Below, piece by piece: positions 16,963-25,715 of a stretch of DNA of 64,000 nt. Source of the DNA: Micromonospora sp. WMMD1102. GTDB taxonomy: Bacteria; Actinomycetota; Actinomycetes; Mycobacteriales; Micromonosporaceae. Position 1 is the stretch's first letter; every line of letters begins with the position of its first letter. Made by a program: the position numbers and the translations under genes. The notes under the pieces are model-generated. The model saw nothing but the letters and a program-made list of their open reading frames with translations. It made no database searches and was not told the DNA's origin. Location of the stretch: contig NZ_JARUBN010000001.1 in assembly GCF_029626265.1 (NCBI RefSeq), positions 434,001 to 498,000 of the forward strand, read 5' to 3'.

Positions 16963-17583
16963 TCAGTCCAGCCAGCGGCGCTTCGGCGGGCGTACGGTCA
17001 CCGAGCCGAAGACGATCTTTGTGTGCACCTCCAGCACGGGGCCGCCCGGCGGGGCGTCGCCGCGCAGCTTCGACTCCTTGGCGCCGAAGATCGCCGTACC
17101 GGTCAGCCGCACCTCCACCCCCTCCGGTACGAAGATCGTCACCGAGCCGAAGATCGCGGTCGCCTCGATCGTGACCACCGGATGCGGGATCGTGCTGTCC
17201 TGCAACTCGATATGGCAGTCGCCGAAGATCGACCGGGCCTCCAGCCGGGCCGGCACCGGCCAGCGTCCCTTCCGGGTCTCGTTGCCGAAGATCGCGACCA
17301 GTCGTTCCGGGGCCGGCCCGGCGACGGCGGACCCGGCCCGGCGGGCCGGCACCGGAGCCGGCGGCTGGCCGGTCGGCAGGTCGTCGGTGAGCCGGGCCAG
17401 TTCACCCCGGGTCTTGGCGGCGTGCGCGGCGGTGGCCCGCTCGGCGTACTCGTCCAGGGTCAGCCGGCCCTCGGCGGCAGCCGTACCCAGCAACTCGACG
17501 ATCTGCTCCCGCTCCCGGTCCGAGACCCGGAACCGGTCGGCCTCGTCGATCCGGTCCGCCCCGTCCTGCGGTTCCCGCTCCAT
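16963..17583 (-). CDS. DUF1707 protein with LiaF-like C-terminal domain
   Basis: 206 residues. An N-terminal DUF1707 domain (RVSDREREQIVELLGTAAAE through DEYAERATAAHAAKTRGEL) is followed by a Pro-rich linker. The repeated short strands at the C-terminus (ATAIFGSVTIFVPEGVEVRL, GTAIFGAKESKL, IVFGSVTVR) are typical of the LiaF-like cell-envelope response domain. There is no transmembrane segment. It is probably an accessory of envelope stress sensing. ATG 17583 gives the standard MEREPQD start. Confidence 0.88.
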   Translation of the reverse strand: MEREPQDGADRIDEADRFRVSDREREQIVELLGTAAAEGRLTLDEYAERATAAHAAKTRGELARLTDDLPTGQPPAPVPARRAGSAVAGPAPERLVAIFGNETRKGRWPVPARLEARSIFGDCHIELQDSTIPHPVVTIEATAIFGSVTIFVPEGVEVRLTGTAIFGAKESKLRGDAPPGGPVLEVHTKIVFGSVTVRPPKRRWLD

Positions 17584-17652
17584 GGCCGCACAGCCTAGCG
17601 GCCGGCGGCCCGCCCGGTCACAACCCGACCACCGAAGAACGAGCACCGAGGA

Positions 17653-19023
17653 TCAGCGGATCGCGTCGACCGCCTTGCGGGCGGCGACCAGCACCGGATC
17701 CCAGACCGGGGCGTACGGCGGCGCGTAGCCGAGGTCCAGCCCGGACATCTCGTCGACGGTCATCCGGTTCCACAGCGCCACGGCGAGTACGTCGATCCGC
17801 TTCGCCGCCTCCGACCGGCCGACGATCTGGGCGCCGAGCAGCCGCCCACTGCGCCGCTCGGCGATCAGTTTCACGGTCATCGGCTTCGCCCCGGGGTAGT
17901 AGCCGGCCCGGTTCGTCGACTCGACGCGTACCACGACGAACTCGAAGCCGGCCGCCGCCGCCTCGTCCTCGCGCAGCCCGGTACGCCCCACCTCCAGGTC
18001 GCAGACCCGGGTCACGGCGGTGCCGACCACCCCGGCGAAGGTGGCGTAACCACCGCCGATGTTGATCCCGGCGACCCGACCCTGCTTGTTGGCGTGCGTG
18101 CCGAGCGGCACGAAGACCGGCTGTCCGGAGACCCGGTGCACGCATTCGACACAGTCGCCCGCCGCCCAGACGCCGGGGGTGTCCACCACCCGCATCCGCA
18201 GGTCGACCCGGATCGCACCGGTCGGGCCGATCGGCAGGCCGGCCTCGGCGGCGAGCGCGGCGTTCGGGCGTACCCCGAGACCCAGCACCACGACGTCGGC
18301 CGGCAGCGTGCCGTCCTCGGTGACCACGGCGGTGACCCGGCCGTCCCGGGTCTCCAGCCCGGTGACGCCGACCCCGCTGCGCACGTCCAGCCCCAGTCCG
18401 CACAGTGCCTCGCGGACCAGGGCGCCCATGTCGGGGTCGACTGTCGACATCGGCTCCGGGCTCCGCTCGACCAGGGTGACAGACAGGCCGCGCTGGATCA
18501 TCGCCTCGGCCATCTCGACACCGATGTAGCCGCCGCCGACCACCACCGCGTTGCGTGGCATCGGGTCGCCGTCCAGCCAGTCGATGAGCGCGGCGCCGTC
18601 GTCCAGGGTTTGCACCCCGAACACCCCGGCGGCGTCCGTCCGGGCCCACTCCGGTGTGACGGGGACGGCACCGGCGGCGTACACGAGCTGGTCGAAGCCC
18701 TCCCGGACCTCGCGCCCGCCGTTCTCCAGGTCCCGGGCCACCACCTCGCGCCGGTCCAGGTCGATGCCGACCACCTCGTGCCGGAGCCGGACGTCGATCT
18801 GGAAGTCCTTCCGGAAGGTGGCCGGGTCCCGGCTGACCAGCTGGTCCACGTCGTCGACCAGCCCGCCCACCCAGTAGGGGATGCCGCAGGCCGAGTACGA
18901 CGTGAAGTGTCCGCGCTCGAACGCCACGATCTCCAGGTCGGAGGCGTCCCGGCGGCGGCGTGCCTGCGACGCGGCGGACATCCCCGCCGCGTCGCCGCCG
19001 ACCACCACCAGCTTCTCAGCCAT
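17653..19023 (-). CDS. FAD/NAD-dependent oxidoreductase, CoA-disulfide reductase-like
   Basis: 456 residues of the pyridine-nucleotide disulfide oxidoreductase class with a single active cysteine. The FAD motif VVVGGDAAGMSAASQARRR is at the N-terminus, SYSACGIPYWVGG carries the redox Cys46 typical of CoA-disulfide/NADH oxidase-type enzymes, and the NAD(P) motif VVVGGGYIGVEMAEAM is near residue 160. The late FAD motif is GVWAAGDCVECVH. It probably reduces a low-molecular-weight disulfide or persulfide. It is followed on the same strand by nothing related; the ligase gene is 14 bases upstream. Confidence 0.88.
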   Translation of the reverse strand: MAEKLVVVGGDAAGMSAASQARRRRDASDLEIVAFERGHFTSYSACGIPYWVGGLVDDVDQLVSRDPATFRKDFQIDVRLRHEVVGIDLDRREVVARDLENGGREVREGFDQLVYAAGAVPVTPEWARTDAAGVFGVQTLDDGAALIDWLDGDPMPRNAVVVGGGYIGVEMAEAMIQRGLSVTLVERSPEPMSTVDPDMGALVREALCGLGLDVRSGVGVTGLETRDGRVTAVVTEDGTLPADVVVLGLGVRPNAALAAEAGLPIGPTGAIRVDLRMRVVDTPGVWAAGDCVECVHRVSGQPVFVPLGTHANKQGRVAGINIGGGYATFAGVVGTAVTRVCDLEVGRTGLREDEAAAAGFEFVVVRVESTNRAGYYPGAKPMTVKLIAERRSGRLLGAQIVGRSEAAKRIDVLAVALWNRMTVDEMSGLDLGYAPPYAPVWDPVLVAARKAVDAIR

Positions 19024-19037
19024 CCCGGTCGTCCTTC

Positions 19038-20282
19038 TCAGCCATTCCGCGCGACGCCCCGGGTACGCCGGACCAGGTCGTCCAGCACGTCGGAGATCTC
19101 GTGCCGCTTCGCGTACGCGGCCCGCTGCCGGGCGGCGCCGGTGCCGTGCGCCTGCAGGCGGCTCAGCAGCGCGGTGACCAGGGGCAGGTCGCCGTGCCGC
19201 TCCAGGGCCGGCCGGAGCCGGTCGAACAGCCGACGCATCAGGCGCCAGGCGGGACGCAGGCCGCCGTCGACCGGGTCGACCGCCAGCCCCTCCAGGCCGT
19301 CGTGGGCCGCCCGCCAGTGCGCCGCCGTCAACATCTGGTGTGGTATCCGGGGGGCCGGCCGGCCGGCCGCGATGTCGGTGAGCGCGGTGTCGACAAGCGC
19401 CCGGACCAGTGCCGCGACCAGGATCGTGTCGTCCACGCCCGGACAGACGTCACCGATCCGGATCTCCACGGTCGGATACTTCGACGACAGCCGGGCGTAC
19501 CAGTAGAGCATGCCCTCGTCGAGCATCATGCCGGTGCCGATCAGTTCGTCGACCAGGCTCTCGTAGTGCGCGTGCGACTCCAGCCAGGGCGTCGGCGCCA
19601 CCGACGGCCAGCGCTCCCAGAGCACCGAGCGCCAGCTCGCGTACCCGGTGTCCCGGCCGGCGTAGAACGGCGAGTTGGCGGTGGCGGCGTGCAGCATCGG
19701 CAGCGCCGGGCGAAGGTGGTTGAGCACCTGCACCGCGATCTCCGGCTCGGGCACCCCGACGTGTACGTGCATGCCGTTGACCCCGGGGGAGGGGACGAGC
19801 GGCCCGAACCGCTCGATCATCCGGTGGAACCGTGGATTGTCCACCAGCGGCGGGACCGGGCCGTCGACCGGGCCGGTGCCGACCGCGACCAGCCGTACCC
19901 CGGCCGCCTCGGCCGCGTCGGCCAGCCCGGTACGCAGCAGGCCGAGCGAGTGCCGCAGCGCGCTCAGTTCGAGGCCGGGCGGGGTGCCGATCTCGATCTG
20001 GCTGGTCTGGAACTCGCGCTGCACCTGCCCGCGCAGCTCGTCCGGCACCTCGGCGAGGACCGCCTCCACCGCCGGGGCCGCCGCGCCGGTCGCCGGGTCG
20101 ACGAGCAGGAACTCCTCCTCGACCCCGACCGTGAGCCGCTCCGTTCCGGCGTCCGGTCCAGCAGCCTGCACGGGTACGGCCCGTCCGCCTCCGGCCGGTG
20201 TGACCAGCCCGTCCCCCGCAGGTGCGGCCAGCCCGCCCCGCACCGGTGTGGCCGGTCCGTCGACCATCACCATCACCATCAC
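19038..20282 (-). CDS. YbdK-type carboxylate-amine ligase (glutamate-cysteine ligase 2 family)
   Basis: 414 residues. The core begins near residue 49 with LTVGVEEEFLLVDPATG, the metal/ATP motif of this family, and continues with the conserved QIEIGTPPGL, GMHVHVGVPEPE and RIGDVCP. Family enzymes show weak glutamate-cysteine ligase activity; the real substrate is often unknown. The start lies in a (GGTGAT)n repeat offering several in-frame GTG/ATG codons (20282, 20279, 20273, 20267), followed by about 35 low-complexity Pro/Gly/Ala residues. It lies 14 bases upstream of the disulfide reductase gene, so thiol metabolism is a plausible shared theme. Confidence 0.88.
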   Translation of the reverse strand: MMVMVMVDGPATPVRGGLAAPAGDGLVTPAGGGRAVPVQAAGPDAGTERLTVGVEEEFLLVDPATGAAAPAVEAVLAEVPDELRGQVQREFQTSQIEIGTPPGLELSALRHSLGLLRTGLADAAEAAGVRLVAVGTGPVDGPVPPLVDNPRFHRMIERFGPLVPSPGVNGMHVHVGVPEPEIAVQVLNHLRPALPMLHAATANSPFYAGRDTGYASWRSVLWERWPSVAPTPWLESHAHYESLVDELIGTGMMLDEGMLYWYARLSSKYPTVEIRIGDVCPGVDDTILVAALVRALVDTALTDIAAGRPAPRIPHQMLTAAHWRAAHDGLEGLAVDPVDGGLRPAWRLMRRLFDRLRPALERHGDLPLVTALLSRLQAHGTGAARQRAAYAKRHEISDVLDDLVRRTRGVARNG

Positions 20283-20283
20283 C
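20263..20283. repeat. Hexanucleotide repeat spanning the start codon of the ligase gene
   Basis: ACCATC repeats three and a half times; on the coding strand this is GGTGATGGTGATGGTGATGG. Each unit supplies a GTG or ATG in the same frame, so unit number changes would add or remove Met-Val pairs without a frameshift. Confidence 0.85.
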
Positions 20284-20596
20284 GCCCGTCACTCGGTCGA
20301 CCCGTCACTCGGTCGGATCAGCGGCGCTGCCCCGACCGGTTGTTCATTACCCTCAGTGTCGATGCCGGGAAACTCCCCGGGGGCACCAATCGCGGCATCA
20401 GCCCGTCCGGGTTACCGCGGGGCGCCGTGGTGAGGGCTGTTCCGAGAAATTGTCGGATCACGGACGGGCTTCTCGCTCAGAAGCCTCCTACCAGCGGCGA
20501 TGGTCGCAGGCTGAACTGCCCACTCATCCGTGGTGCGCTGCGACTTGATCGCTGCGCTACCGTGGCGTCACTTTTGGTAGTTCCTGGGGAGGGTAC
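20283..20596. other. Divergent intergenic region with 16-bp tandem repeat
   Basis: 314 bases separate the divergent ligase and TcmP genes. It contains CCCGTCACTCGGTCGA (20285-20300) followed at once by CCCGTCACTCGGTCGG (20301-20316), differing in one base, placed just upstream of the ligase start. A purine-rich GGGGAGGG site precedes the TcmP GTG. No ORF or RNA structure stands out in the rest. Confidence 0.6.
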
Positions 20597-21778
20597 GTGG
20601 CCGGGAGGGACTTCTTCGCATCGAAGAGGGCGGCAGCGGTTTTCAAGCACGGAATCCTGAAGCGATATCCGGTGGTCTTCGCCTCGCGGACCGGCCGGGA
20701 TGTCGCGGGCAACCGGGTCGTGTTCCTCGACGGATATGCCGGTCGCGGTGAGTACGGTGAAGGGGAACCGGGATCGCCCTTGCTGCTTTCGCGTTGCGCC
20801 GAGTACGTGAGCACGTACCGGAACGTGCTGGGCTTCTTCGTGGAGCAGGACGAGGACAACTTCGACAACCTGCGGAGGGTCCTGGACGCGAAGGGTGGCA
20901 ACACTCGCCGGGTGCTCCGCTGTGGTTCGGTGAGCGACCACCTGCCGGAGTTGCTGACTGTCGCGGACGGCGCCGCTCTCTTCGCCTTCCTTGATCCCTT
21001 CGGGCTCGCGTTGGACTTCGAGTCGATCCGAAACAATCTGCTCGGCCGACCGTCCTGGCCCCGAACGGAAGTGCTGCTGCATTTCAGCGTTCTGGCGGTG
21101 GCACGGATGGGGCGTGCGGTGCACCTGGCCCGCACTCGCGGCGATGCGCTCACACCCGCCGACCAGAAGACCGCAGAGCAACTGGATCGATTCCTCGGCG
21201 GCGCTTGGTGGCAGGACGAGTTCGCCCGGGTGCACGACGAGCGTGACGAGGAGACCGCCACCCAGAGTGCGCTGCGTGTCTGCAAGATCTACGAGAGCAA
21301 GCTGACCTCTGGGACTCGATACCAGGCGATCAGCATGCCGGTGCGCCCCCGATCGGAGTTGCAGCCGAAGTACGTACTCACTCTCTTCACCGCCAACAAC
21401 GCCGGCGCATGGTCATTCGCCGACACGCTGGGCAGGGCCGGCCTGGACTGGTGGGTGGCCTGGAAGACCGACATGGTCCGGCGCGGCGAGGCGCCCGGGC
21501 AGGGGGCGCTCTTCGGGGAGGAGGTACTCGTCACTCCTGAAAAGTACGTCAAGCAGTCGGCACCTGCCTGGACAGAGATCATCGCCGGTAACATCGACCG
21601 ACTTCTTGACGAGACGGGTCCGTTCCGGCTCGATGCCGCTGTGCCGGAGGTCTACGGCACGACACTGGGGCAGGCCTGGGAGCGGCACGTACGGGCCGCT
21701 GTCAAGTTGCTGGCCGGCGACCGGGTAGCGAACAGTGGAAAGGGCGACTTCTGGGCCGAGATGATCCGGCGTCCATGA
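20597..21778 (+). CDS. tcmP: Three-Cys-motif partner protein (TcmP family)
   Basis: 393 residues matching the TcmP family, named for co-occurrence with a protein carrying a three-cysteine motif, which is present here as the convergent neighbour. Seen: KRAAAVFKHGILKRYPVVFA, then VVFLDGYAGRGEYGEGEPGS (residues 41-60) and FAFLDPFGLALD (129-140). The last two resemble the SAM-binding loop and DPPY-like catalytic motif of Rossmann methyltransferases, so a nucleic-acid methyltransferase-like fold is a reasonable inference. GTG at 20597 with GGGGAGGG upstream. Base composition is slightly less GC-biased than its neighbours, hinting at transfer. Confidence 0.88.
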   Translation: MAGRDFFASKRAAAVFKHGILKRYPVVFASRTGRDVAGNRVVFLDGYAGRGEYGEGEPGSPLLLSRCAEYVSTYRNVLGFFVEQDEDNFDNLRRVLDAKGGNTRRVLRCGSVSDHLPELLTVADGAALFAFLDPFGLALDFESIRNNLLGRPSWPRTEVLLHFSVLAVARMGRAVHLARTRGDALTPADQKTAEQLDRFLGGAWWQDEFARVHDERDEETATQSALRVCKIYESKLTSGTRYQAISMPVRPRSELQPKYVLTLFTANNAGAWSFADTLGRAGLDWWVAWKTDMVRRGEAPGQGALFGEEVLVTPEKYVKQSAPAWTEIIAGNIDRLLDETGPFRLDAAVPEVYGTTLGQAWERHVRAAVKLLAGDRVANSGKGDFWAEMIRRP

Positions 21779-21809
21779 GTGTGCCGGCAACGTCCTCGTC
21801 GAGCAACGG

Positions 21810-22568
21810 TCACGCGACGGCGCTCAGTTCCCGTCCTGCCGGCATCTCATCCCAGGTGCGGCCATCCAACTCCCGCCCGCCGGCCTTGGGGGTACGGCCG
21901 CCCCACTGCTTGAAGAAGAACGCGGTGCCGGCCGCAGCGCAGCCGTCGCGCAACTCGCGCACCCATTCGGGAGCCATCCTTCGACATCCCGCGCCGGACT
22001 CACCGCCGGCGATGAGCCAGTGCACGCCTTCGAGATCGATTGCACCCAGCGGACCGAGAAGCGGCTCGGCGGAGACGAAGCGTACGGCTGCCGGTACCTG
22101 CCGAAGGTCGTCAACTCGGTGTACTTGAGAGCGATTCTCGACAGAGACGCCCATCCAGACGTTCTTCGGCCAGTCGATGCTGCTGGCGAGCCTGGCCATG
22201 CGGGACGCCCGTTTCGTCAGCACCTGATAGGTGTGGCGGGGGGTCTGTCTCATCACCTCGAAGACCTGCTGCACGTAGGCTAGTGGCACGCGGGCGTGAA
22301 ACAGGTCGGACATGGAATTGACGAACACGACCCGCGGCTCGCGCCAGCGGTGCGGGATGTCGAGGGCGGATCGGTGCAGGGTCACCCCAAAGCCCGGTCC
22401 CGACGAGCGCGGGTCCCCGTCGACCTGGTATTTCGGCGAACCCATCGCCTTGAGCCGTTTAGCCAGGCTCATCGCGTAACAGTTGTCACAACCGGCGGAT
22501 ACCTTGTCGCATCCGGTGGTGGGGTTCCAGGTCGCTTCTGTCCACTCGATAGCGCTCTTGTCGGCCAC
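21810..22568 (-). CDS. DUF5131 / phage Gp37-Gp68-like three-Cys-motif protein
   Basis: 252 residues. The N-terminal SAIEWTEATWNPTTGCDKVS carries Cys20, with Cys27 and Cys30 following (C-x6-C-x2-C), the defining three-Cys motif that probably binds an iron-sulfur cluster in a radical-SAM-like fold. Other family motifs are VFVNSMSDLFHARVP, HTYQVLTKRASRM, NVWMGVSVEN, FVSAEPLLGPL, WLIAGGESGAG and FFFKQWGGRTPK. GTG at 22568 is preferred (GGAAGGA eight bases upstream). It is convergent with its partner TcmP, 31 bases apart. The function of the pair is not established; DUF5131 genes occur in phages. Confidence 0.9.
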   Translation of the reverse strand: MADKSAIEWTEATWNPTTGCDKVSAGCDNCYAMSLAKRLKAMGSPKYQVDGDPRSSGPGFGVTLHRSALDIPHRWREPRVVFVNSMSDLFHARVPLAYVQQVFEVMRQTPRHTYQVLTKRASRMARLASSIDWPKNVWMGVSVENRSQVHRVDDLRQVPAAVRFVSAEPLLGPLGAIDLEGVHWLIAGGESGAGCRRMAPEWVRELRDGCAAAGTAFFFKQWGGRTPKAGGRELDGRTWDEMPAGRELSAVA

Positions 22569-22711
22569 GTTCGCGTCCTTCCGTCGACCGGGCAATCCTG
22601 TCGAACGTTCGTACGGAAGTGAAGCGTCGCGGCCGAACCAACATCTGGTTCGTCCGGAGACCGCCGAGTTCCTGCTGCTGCCGCTTGCCTGTGCCGACTA
22701 GCCTGGGCGCC

Positions 22712-23077
22712 GTGCCGGTGAGCGGATCGAGGCCCATCTCCGGCCGGGCGGTCCCGTCCGGCGGGGTGGCGCTGCTGCTCGGCTGGCTGGCGGTGTCGCT
22801 CGGCTGGTCGGCGTACGCGCTGGCCGTGGTCGGCACGCCCACCGGGCCGGCGGTGGAGTCGCTGGCCGGCGCCGCGGTGCTGGCGGCGGCCTCGCTGCTC
22901 ACGGTCGCCCTCGCCGGCCGGCTGCCGGCCGGTCCGCACACCGGCGTCGACCGGGTACGCCTGAGCGCCACGTTCCGGCAGCGGTCCCGGCGACTCGGTA
23001 CGCTCCGCCAGCTCGATCCCGACGCGGCGGGTCGCCCTCGGCCGCGAGCACCCTCCGCGCACCTCTCGGCCGGTTAG
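22712..23077 (+). CDS. DUF6412 two-helix membrane protein
   Basis: About 121 residues. Two membrane helices (VALLLGWLAVSLGWSAYALA and GAAVLAAASLLTVALAGRLP) precede a basic tail ending in DPDAAGRPRPRAPS, a hallmark of the actinobacterial DUF6412 family. The family is typically found just before a YidC-like insertase, as here. The start is GTG 22712 or GTG 22718. Role unknown; possibly helps the insertase. Confidence 0.8.
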   Translation: MPVSGSRPISGRAVPSGGVALLLGWLAVSLGWSAYALAVVGTPTGPAVESLAGAAVLAAASLLTVALAGRLPAGPHTGVDRVRLSATFRQRSRRLGTLRQLDPDAAGRPRPRAPSAHLSAG

Positions 23078-23421
23078 CGGCAGCGCTCCGTCAGCGGCGG
23101 CGTCCCATCCAGCGGGCGCGCTCAGCGAAGCGGAGCGCGCTCCACCCAGGCGGCACCGCACCCGGCGGAGATTCCGCTCGGGGAGGCATTCGGCATTCCG
23201 CCCAGCGGTGCGACTCCACGATGCCGCGCCGGTCGATCCCGCGTCAGTCCGCCCGTACGTCCACCCCGCCGCCACCGTGTGCGACGTCGTCCCGGCTCGT
23301 CGGCTCGCCGACCGGCTGGGCGGTGATCTCCCGGTGGCCGGGGACTGACGTCGGGCCGTCCCGCCGGACCAGGGGCACATCCCCGTCCGGGCGTTCCGGA
23401 ATCGAACCGAGGAGTCCTCGC
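23078..23421. other. Gap with an 8-bp GC hairpin; no gene seen
   Basis: 344 bases between DUF6412 and the YidC-like gene. GCGCGCTC (23116-23123) and GAGCGCGC (23133-23140) form a hairpin with a nine-base loop and no U-tract, so a weak terminator or a structured leader is possible. A GAGGAGT site at 23409 serves the insertase. Confidence 0.5.
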
Positions 23422-24207
23422 ATGCTCGCCTTCGCACCACTCGACGGGGCGGTCGGCGCCGCCGCGCACGCCGTCGCACTGCTCGCCGCCCTGGTGGAAC
23501 CGGTCGCCGGGGTCGGCGCCACCGCCGCCGCCATCGTGCTGTTCACCGTCGGAGTACGTCTGTCGATCTCCCCGCTGAGCTGGGCGCAGGTCCGGGGCGA
23601 GCGGCGTCGGGCCGTATTGGCGCCCCGGATCCGGGAACTCCAGCAGCGGTACCGGAACCAGCCGGCCCGGCTGCGCGACGAGTTGGTCGCGTTGCACCGG
23701 GAGGCCGGGGTCTCACCGTTCGGCAACCTGTTGCCGGCGCTGGCCCAGGCCCCGTTCTTCTTCCTGATGTACCGGCTTTTCGCCGTGCCGGCGGCCGGGG
23801 CGGGCCCGGCTGCCGGGTCGGCCGGGACGGGACTGCTGGCCGAGCGGCTCTTCGGGGTGCCGCTCGGCCAGCACCTCGGCGACGGGCTGGCCGGGGCGGC
23901 CGGCCCGGTCTTCGGGGTACTGCTCGGACTACTGGTCCTGCTGGCCTGGTGGTCCTCCCGACGGATGCGCCGAGCCGCGGCATCCGGGCCGGCGGGTGCC
24001 GCCGAGGTGCCGGGGGCGGCGGTGCTGGCCAGGGTGCTGCCGCTGCTGCCGTACGGGACGGTGCTGGTGGCCTTGTTCGTGCCGTTGGCGGCGGTGCTGT
24101 ACCTGGTCACCACCACCGCGTGGACCGCAGTGGAGCAGGTGGTGCTGCGCCGAGGTAGGGCATCGACAGGTGTTGACACGGGAGGGTCCGGCACGTACAA
24201 CTCCTGA
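23422..24207 (+). CDS. YidC/Oxa1-family membrane insertase (short paralogue)
   Basis: 261 residues, shorter than the usual housekeeping actinobacterial YidC. The 60-kDa inner-membrane-protein domain is clear: a first helix (TAAAIVLFTVGVRLSISPLS), a basic cytoplasmic loop (RRRAVLAPRIRELQQRYRNQ), the SPFGNLLPALAQAPFFFLMY motif, and two C-terminal helices. It helps insert or fold membrane proteins. The start ATG 23422 follows GAGGAGT. Association with DUF6412 and distance from rpmH/rnpA mark it as a second copy. Its last 35 bases contain the promoter of the next gene. Confidence 0.88.
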   Translation: MLAFAPLDGAVGAAAHAVALLAALVEPVAGVGATAAAIVLFTVGVRLSISPLSWAQVRGERRRAVLAPRIRELQQRYRNQPARLRDELVALHREAGVSPFGNLLPALAQAPFFFLMYRLFAVPAAGAGPAAGSAGTGLLAERLFGVPLGQHLGDGLAGAAGPVFGVLLGLLVLLAWWSSRRMRRAAASGPAGAAEVPGAAVLARVLPLLPYGTVLVALFVPLAAVLYLVTTTAWTAVEQVVLRRGRASTGVDTGGSGTYNS

Positions 24208-24221
24208 GAGAGCGCTCTCTC
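24173..24221 (+). promoter_or_regulatory. Sigma-70-type promoter with LacI-type operator for the GH16 gene
   Basis: TTGACA (24173-24178), a 17-base spacer and TACAAC (24196-24201) form a near-consensus promoter inside the end of the insertase gene. Four bases downstream lies the perfect 16-bp palindrome GAGAGAGCGCTCTCTC (24206-24221), whose GAGCGCTC core is that of CebR-like LacI repressors that sense cello- or laminari-oligosaccharides. This fits repression of a secreted glucanase until its sugar is present. Confidence 0.75.
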
Positions 24222-24271
24222 GCGCACTGTCCCCTGTAGGGCTTTCCGTCCCCCGTAGAGAGGCCCCCGAC

Positions 24272-25708
24272 ATGAACACCACCCGGACCGCCCGGCCGGC
24301 CCCCGCCGGCCGGACCACCAGACGCCGGCTCGCGCTGCTGGCGGCCGCGTCGACCCTGCTCGCCACGGTCTTCGGCACGGTGACCGTGACCGCGCGCGCC
24401 GCCGTACCGCCACCAGCCTCCGGCTGGAGCCTGGTCTGGGCCGACGACTTCACCGGCGCCGCCAACACGCTGCCCTCGTCGGCCAACTGGATCATCGACA
24501 CCGGCACCAGCTATCCCGGCGGCCCGCCGAACTGGGGCACCGGGGAGATCCAGACGTACACCAACAGCACCGCGAACGTCAGTCACGACGGCGGCGGCAA
24601 CCTGCGGATCACCCCGCTGCGCAACGCCTCCGGCGGCTGGACCTCCGCCCGGATCGAGACGGTACGCAGCAACTTCAAGCCGCCGGCCGGTGGCGTACTG
24701 GCGATCGAGGGCCGGATCCAGATGCCGAACGTGACCGGTGCGGAGGCGGCCGGCTACTGGCCGGCGTTCTGGGCGCTCGGCTCGCCCTACCGGGGCAACT
24801 ACCAGAACTGGCCGGGGATCGGCGAGTTCGACGTGATGGAGAACGTCAACGGGATCAACTCGGTCTGGGGCGTACTGCACTGTGGCGTCGCGCCGGGCGG
24901 GCCGTGCAACGAGTTCAACGGCATCGGCGCCCAGCGGGCCTGCCCCGGCTCGACCTGCCAGTCCGCGTTCCACACCTACCGCTTCGAGTGGGACGCCTCG
25001 GTCAGCCCCCAGCAACTGCGCTGGTACGTCGACGGCCAGCAGTACCACACCGTCACCCAGGCGCAGGTCGGCTCGTACTGGTCGCAGATGACCGACCACG
25101 CGGGCTACTTCCTGCTGCTCAACGTCGCGATGGGTGGCTCGTTCCCGAACGGCGTGGCCGGCGGCACAACCCCGACCGCCGCGACCGTCTCCGGACGGCC
25201 GATGCTCGTCGACTACGTCGCGGTCTACAGCCGGGGCGGCGGTGGCAACCCGACCAACCCGCCGACCACCCCGCCGCCGACCACGCCACCTCCGGGCGGC
25301 ACGGTCAGCGCGTACTCGACGATCCAGGGTGAGGCGTTCAGCGGGCAGCAGGGTGTCGCGGTCGAGGCGTGCAGCGAGGGCGGCCAGAACATCGGCTGGC
25401 TGGCCAACGGCGACTGGGTCCGGTACGACCGGGTCGACTTCGGCAGCACGCCACCCCGGGACTTCGTGGTCCGGGTCGCCTCCGGTGCGGGCGGCGGGGT
25501 GAGCGGCCTGGTGCAGGTGCGCCTGGACAGCCCGACCGGCCCGGTGCTGGGCAGCCTGTCGGTCGGCAACACCGGCGGCTGGCAGAGCTGGCAGTCGATT
25601 CCCGGCAACGTCTCCTCGGTGACCGGGGTACGCACGGTCTACCTGACCTTCAACAGTGGTCAGCCGGCCGACTTCGCCAACCTCAACTGGTTCACCTTCC
25701 GCCGCTGA
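24272..25708 (+). CDS. Secreted GH16 beta-glucanase (laminarinase-type) with C-terminal CBM6
   Basis: 478 residues. An N-terminal export signal with TTRRRLALLAAAS then a cleavage-like ARAAV precedes a GH16 domain (about 48-320). Its catalytic motif GEFDVMEN gives nucleophile Glu185, Asp187 and acid/base Glu190. A Pro/Thr linker (NPTNPPTTPPPTTPP) leads to a CBM6-like domain (about 348-478). Expected activity is endo-hydrolysis of beta-1,3 (or mixed) glucans from fungal or plant walls. Controlled by the operator above; a very strong terminator follows, so it is a single-gene unit. Confidence 0.93.
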   Translation: MNTTRTARPAPAGRTTRRRLALLAAASTLLATVFGTVTVTARAAVPPPASGWSLVWADDFTGAANTLPSSANWIIDTGTSYPGGPPNWGTGEIQTYTNSTANVSHDGGGNLRITPLRNASGGWTSARIETVRSNFKPPAGGVLAIEGRIQMPNVTGAEAAGYWPAFWALGSPYRGNYQNWPGIGEFDVMENVNGINSVWGVLHCGVAPGGPCNEFNGIGAQRACPGSTCQSAFHTYRFEWDASVSPQQLRWYVDGQQYHTVTQAQVGSYWSQMTDHAGYFLLLNVAMGGSFPNGVAGGTTPTAATVSGRPMLVDYVAVYSRGGGGNPTNPPTTPPPTTPPPGGTVSAYSTIQGEAFSGQQGVAVEACSEGGQNIGWLANGDWVRYDRVDFGSTPPRDFVVRVASGAGGGVSGLVQVRLDSPTGPVLGSLSVGNTGGWQSWQSIPGNVSSVTGVRTVYLTFNSGQPADFANLNWFTFRR

Positions 25709-25715
25709 CCGCGGG

